Below, in pieces: positions 5,851 to 6,934 of a stretch of 6,934 nucleotides of DNA; position 1 is the first letter of the stretch, and each line of letters begins with the position of its first letter. The position numbers and the translations under genes are program-made. The DNA comes from Pseudomonadota bacterium (GTDB taxonomy: Bacteria > Desulfobacterota > GWC2-55-46 > JADFVP01): assembly GCA_015222595.1 (NCBI GenBank), contig JADFVP010000166.1, forward strand, positions 1 through 6,934, read 5' to 3'. The notes beneath the pieces were generated by a model. The model saw only the letters and a list, made by a program, of their open reading frames with translations. It did no database searches and was not told the DNA's origin.

Positions 5851-6411
5851 ATGCCAAAGAGAAGAGATCGTCCACCGGGATCTCCGGGCAGGATCAATTG
5901 GCCAAAGTTCCCTAAAAGAAAGAGGGACTATGGCGCCAAGCCTAAGGGCCCTGTGCAGATGGGCTCCGTCATCAGCTCTTTTGGCATAAACGCCATAGAT
6001 CTTAAGCTCATAGAGTACCGGTTGCGCAAATGCTGGGCTGAGGCCGTTGGCGCCAAGATCGCCAAGCGCGCCGAGCCCCTTATGCTGATAGACTCAACCC
6101 TGCACTGCATTGTCTCGTCGTCACCCTGGATAACAGAGCTGAACTTTCAAAAGGCAGCTATAATAGAGAAGATTAACTCTGCTATGGGCACAAGTACCGT
6201 AACGGAGATAATCTTCAAGCCCGGCACTCTTAAGGGTACTACAGAGCCGCCCACCATGAGCGAGCCTGTTGCGGTTGAAGCAAAAGAGCTTACAGCCGAG
6301 CAGAAGCGCCATATTGAGGAGACCGCTGCGGAAATAGAAGACCCGGAACTGAAGAAGAGTGTGATGAGAGCGATGGAAAGAGCGGTGCTAGCCGAGATTC
6401 CCGAAGAGTAA
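5851..6411 (+). CDS. DUF721 / DciA-like protein (candidate replicative-helicase loader)
   Basis: A 186-residue protein. Residues 1-35 are a basic, Pro-rich, probably disordered leader (PKRRDRPPGSPGRINWPK). Residues 36-125 match the DUF721/DciA domain: helix around LRKCWAEAVG (58-67), then IAKRAEPLML, STLHCIVSSSPWITELNFQK and AIIEKIN. This KH-like fold, with its conserved W and SSPWITEL strand, is the hallmark of the family. Residues about 146-180 form a charged helical tail (ELTAEQKRHIEETAAEIEDPELKKSVMRAMERAV). DciA proteins load or activate the DnaB helicase in bacteria lacking DnaC/DnaI; that role here is inferred from the domain. The Shine-Dalgarno before ATG 5851 is weak. The stop lies 12 nt before the selenoprotein start, so the two are probably co-transcribed. 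Confidence 0.8.
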   Translation: MPKRRDRPPGSPGRINWPKFPKRKRDYGAKPKGPVQMGSVISSFGINAIDLKLIEYRLRKCWAEAVGAKIAKRAEPLMLIDSTLHCIVSSSPWITELNFQKAAIIEKINSAMGTSTVTEIIFKPGTLKGTTEPPTMSEPVAVEAKELTAEQKRHIEETAAEIEDPELKKSVMRAMERAVLAEIPEE

Positions 6412-6423
6412 GAAAGAGGAATA

Positions 6424-6675
6424 ATGAACCAGATAAAAGTTGAGATAACGTACTGCGTTGAGTGAGGCTACTTGCCTCGTGCCGCAGGTCTTGCGGCCAG
6501 AATAGAAGAACGCACCGGCCTCTCCCCTGCATTGATAGAGGGACATAACGGTATTTTCAAGATAGATATAGACGGCGCGTGCATCTACACTAACAGAAGC
6601 GAGTGCAGCGTCTTCCCTACAGATGACGATATCTTTGGCATAATAGAGGAAAAGAGGAGCGGCAGGAGTCTATAA
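6424..6675 (+). CDS. SelW/Rdx-family selenoprotein with in-frame UGA (Sec14)
   Basis: Read through the TGA at 6463-6465 as selenocysteine, this gives 83 residues. It begins MNQIKVEITYCVEUGYLPRA and ends at TAA 6673-6675. The motif C11-x-x-U14 after a first beta strand, followed by GYLPRA, is the redox centre of the SelW/SelT/SelH (Rdx, thioredoxin-like) family. The rest fits too: helix 20-31, GIFKIDIDGACIYTNR strands (43-58) and FPTDDDIFGIIEE at the end. Length is normal for the family. Such proteins are thought to act in thiol/selenol redox reactions; the substrate is unknown. GAGG (6416-6419) lies 4 nt before the ATG, and the gene follows the DciA-like gene by 12 nt. A SECIS-like hairpin follows the UGA at the right distance. 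Read conventionally, only a 13-residue peptide or a truncated frame from TTG 6472 would be called. The main alternative is a nonsense-mutated cysteine homologue, unlikely given the exact placement. Confidence 0.9.
6463..6498 (+). promoter_or_regulatory. Bacterial SECIS element for UGA decoding
   Basis: The UGA at 6463-6465 is followed by GCCGCA (6481-6486), loop GGTCT (6487-6491) and TGCGGC (6492-6497), a perfect 6-bp stem. The apical GCAGGUCU is identical to the tip of the E. coli fdhF SECIS, whose loop G and U are contacted by SelB. Counting the U of UGA as 1, the key G and U are 26 and 27 here against 23 and 24 in fdhF, within the spacing seen in bacterial SECIS elements. A second hairpin, GAGGC-TACTT-GCCTC (6464-6478), includes the last two bases of the UGA codon and stacks directly before it. 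Confidence 0.85.
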
Positions 6676-6676
6676 G

Positions 6677-6744
6677 TGGCCCCATAGAGGTTGCCGAAGC
6701 TTGAGAAGCTGGACAGTACCTGATAAAAACCCCGCTAGGGGCCA
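6677..6744 (+). other. Nested hairpin structure downstream of the selenoprotein gene
   Basis: An outer 7-bp perfect inverted repeat, TGGCCCC (6677-6683) with GGGGCCA (6738-6744), encloses two inner stems. These are AGGT/ACCT (6688-6691 with 6718-6721) and AGCTT/AAGCT around a GAG loop (6698-6710). It begins two bases after the selenoprotein stop. There is no U-tract, so it is not a classic intrinsic terminator. It could protect the mRNA 3' end or belong to a structured repeat RNA. An alternative CCCC-GCTA-GGGG hairpin (6730-6741) competes with the outer stem. Confidence 0.45.
6686..6728 (+). repeat. Imperfect 43-bp direct repeat, copy A
   Basis: Matches copy B (6838-6880) at 36 of 43 positions without gaps by my hand count. 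It starts AGAGGTTGCCG and ends in GATAAAA. The centre forms the AGCTT-GAG-AAGCT hairpin, flanked by GGT and ACC that can also pair. The reading frame of each copy carries a stop at the same place (TGA here, TAA in B), which argues against a coding repeat. No known family was recognised. Confidence 0.7.
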
Positions 6745-6837
6745 GATTAAAAGCTCGAACGGGCCGCAAGTGGCCTGATAAAAGGGCCGAAAGGTTCCAA
6801 GTGAAATGTCTGGGTTCGAACAGCTAAGAAGCCTCAC

Positions 6838-6880
6838 AGAGGTTGCCGCTGCTTAAGAAGCTAGATAGTACCAAATAAAA
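6838..6880 (+). repeat. Imperfect 43-bp direct repeat, copy B
   Basis: Starts 152 nt after copy A. The central hairpin is kept in altered form, GCTT-AAG-AAGC, with the outer GGT/ACC pairs also present. Similarity extends a few bases upstream (GCCTCAC against GCCCCAT) and, loosely, into CTAGGGG-AGATT downstream. A third copy may begin at GGTTGCCG (6925-6932) but is cut by the window edge. Confidence 0.7.
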
Positions 6881-6934
6881 GGGGTGCATGCCCTAGGGGA
6901 GGAAGATTGGGTCTTCGGTGACGTGGTTGCCGGT

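Noticed and set aside
6686..6728. Minus-strand resemblance to the SAM-I riboswitch (TTATCA and CGGCAACC blocks)
   Set aside because: The kink-turn, the GGTGGAGGGA block and the closing P1 stem are absent, and no downstream minus-strand target gene of methionine metabolism is present.
6690..6826. Plus-strand frame through the repeat region (GQYLIKTPLGARLKAR...)
   Set aside because: It is interrupted by TGA at 6702 without a SECIS-like hairpin, has no start signal, and the two repeat copies lie in different frames relative to each other.
6802..6896. tmRNA-like fragments (CTGGGTTCGAA, GGTGCATGCC)
   Set aside because: The TTCGACGGG core, the tag reading frame and the tRNA-like 3' end are missing, and the spacing is about twice that of a real tmRNA.
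6901..6934. Possible 5' half of a selenocysteine tRNA gene (GGAAGATT and a GTCTTCGGTGA stretch similar to E. coli selC)
   Set aside because: The D arm cannot form the 6-bp stem needed in tRNA-Sec; only GTC/GAC pairs. The anticodon lies beyond the window. Kept as one of several readings in the findings, not called as a feature.

Overview
The window is about 6.9 kb of mid-GC bacterial chromosome. It holds a conserved translation and protein-targeting operon on the minus strand, a shorter plus-strand gene group ending in a likely selenoprotein, and a repeat-bearing non-coding tail. The order ffh-rpsP-khpA-rimM-trmD-rplS-rnhB-yraN, the KhpA-type KH protein, the DciA-like (DUF721) gene and a UGA-encoded SelW-type protein fit a Gram-negative anaerobe or microaerophile related to the former Deltaproteobacteria (Desulfobacterota and relatives). 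That placement is inferred from gene content and is not firm.

Layout. Positions 1-210 are the 3' end of an unrecognised plus-strand gene. It converges on yraN, which has a weak terminator-like hairpin over its stop codon (285-306). From 5204 down to 299 run ffh (SRP54 GTPase), rpsP (S16), khpA (KH RNA-binding protein), rimM (30S maturation), trmD (tRNA m1G37 methyltransferase), rplS (L19), rnhB (RNase HII) and yraN (UPF0102). A strong intrinsic terminator (1442-1476) lies between rplS and rnhB, so rnhB-yraN is at least partly a separate or attenuated unit. A good sigma70-type promoter (TTGACA, 16 nt, TATACT; 5354-5381) drives the operon and leaves a leader of about 140 nt containing a 7-bp hairpin. 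Several starts needed a decision: trmD begins at 2747 rather than at the longer open frame, and rimM uses TTG and overlaps khpA by 8 nt.

Divergently, a second TTGACA promoter (5497-5524) sits almost on top of a small three-helix membrane protein gene. Next come a DciA/DUF721-like gene and, 12 nt further on, a gene of 83 codons plus stop with an in-frame UGA. That UGA falls exactly at the U of a CxxU redox motif typical of the SelW/SelT/SelH (Rdx) family. It is followed by a perfect 6-bp hairpin whose GGUCU loop matches the apical loop of the E. coli fdhF SECIS. Conventional gene calling would truncate or miss this gene, and it is the most notable item in the window.

The last 259 bases hold no confident gene. 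They contain two imperfect 43-bp direct repeats 152 nt apart, each able to fold into a small hairpin, the first enclosed by a 7-bp outer stem. Short CC(T/A)(G/A)ATAAAA motifs recur among them, and a third partial copy may begin at the window edge.

The operon genes act together in ribosome assembly (S16, L19, RimM), tRNA modification (TrmD), RNA binding (KhpA), co-translational membrane targeting (Ffh) and genome maintenance (RNase HII, possibly YraN). The plus-strand genes suggest replication-helicase loading (DciA) beside a thiol/selenol redox protein. A functional link between those two is not shown by the sequence.
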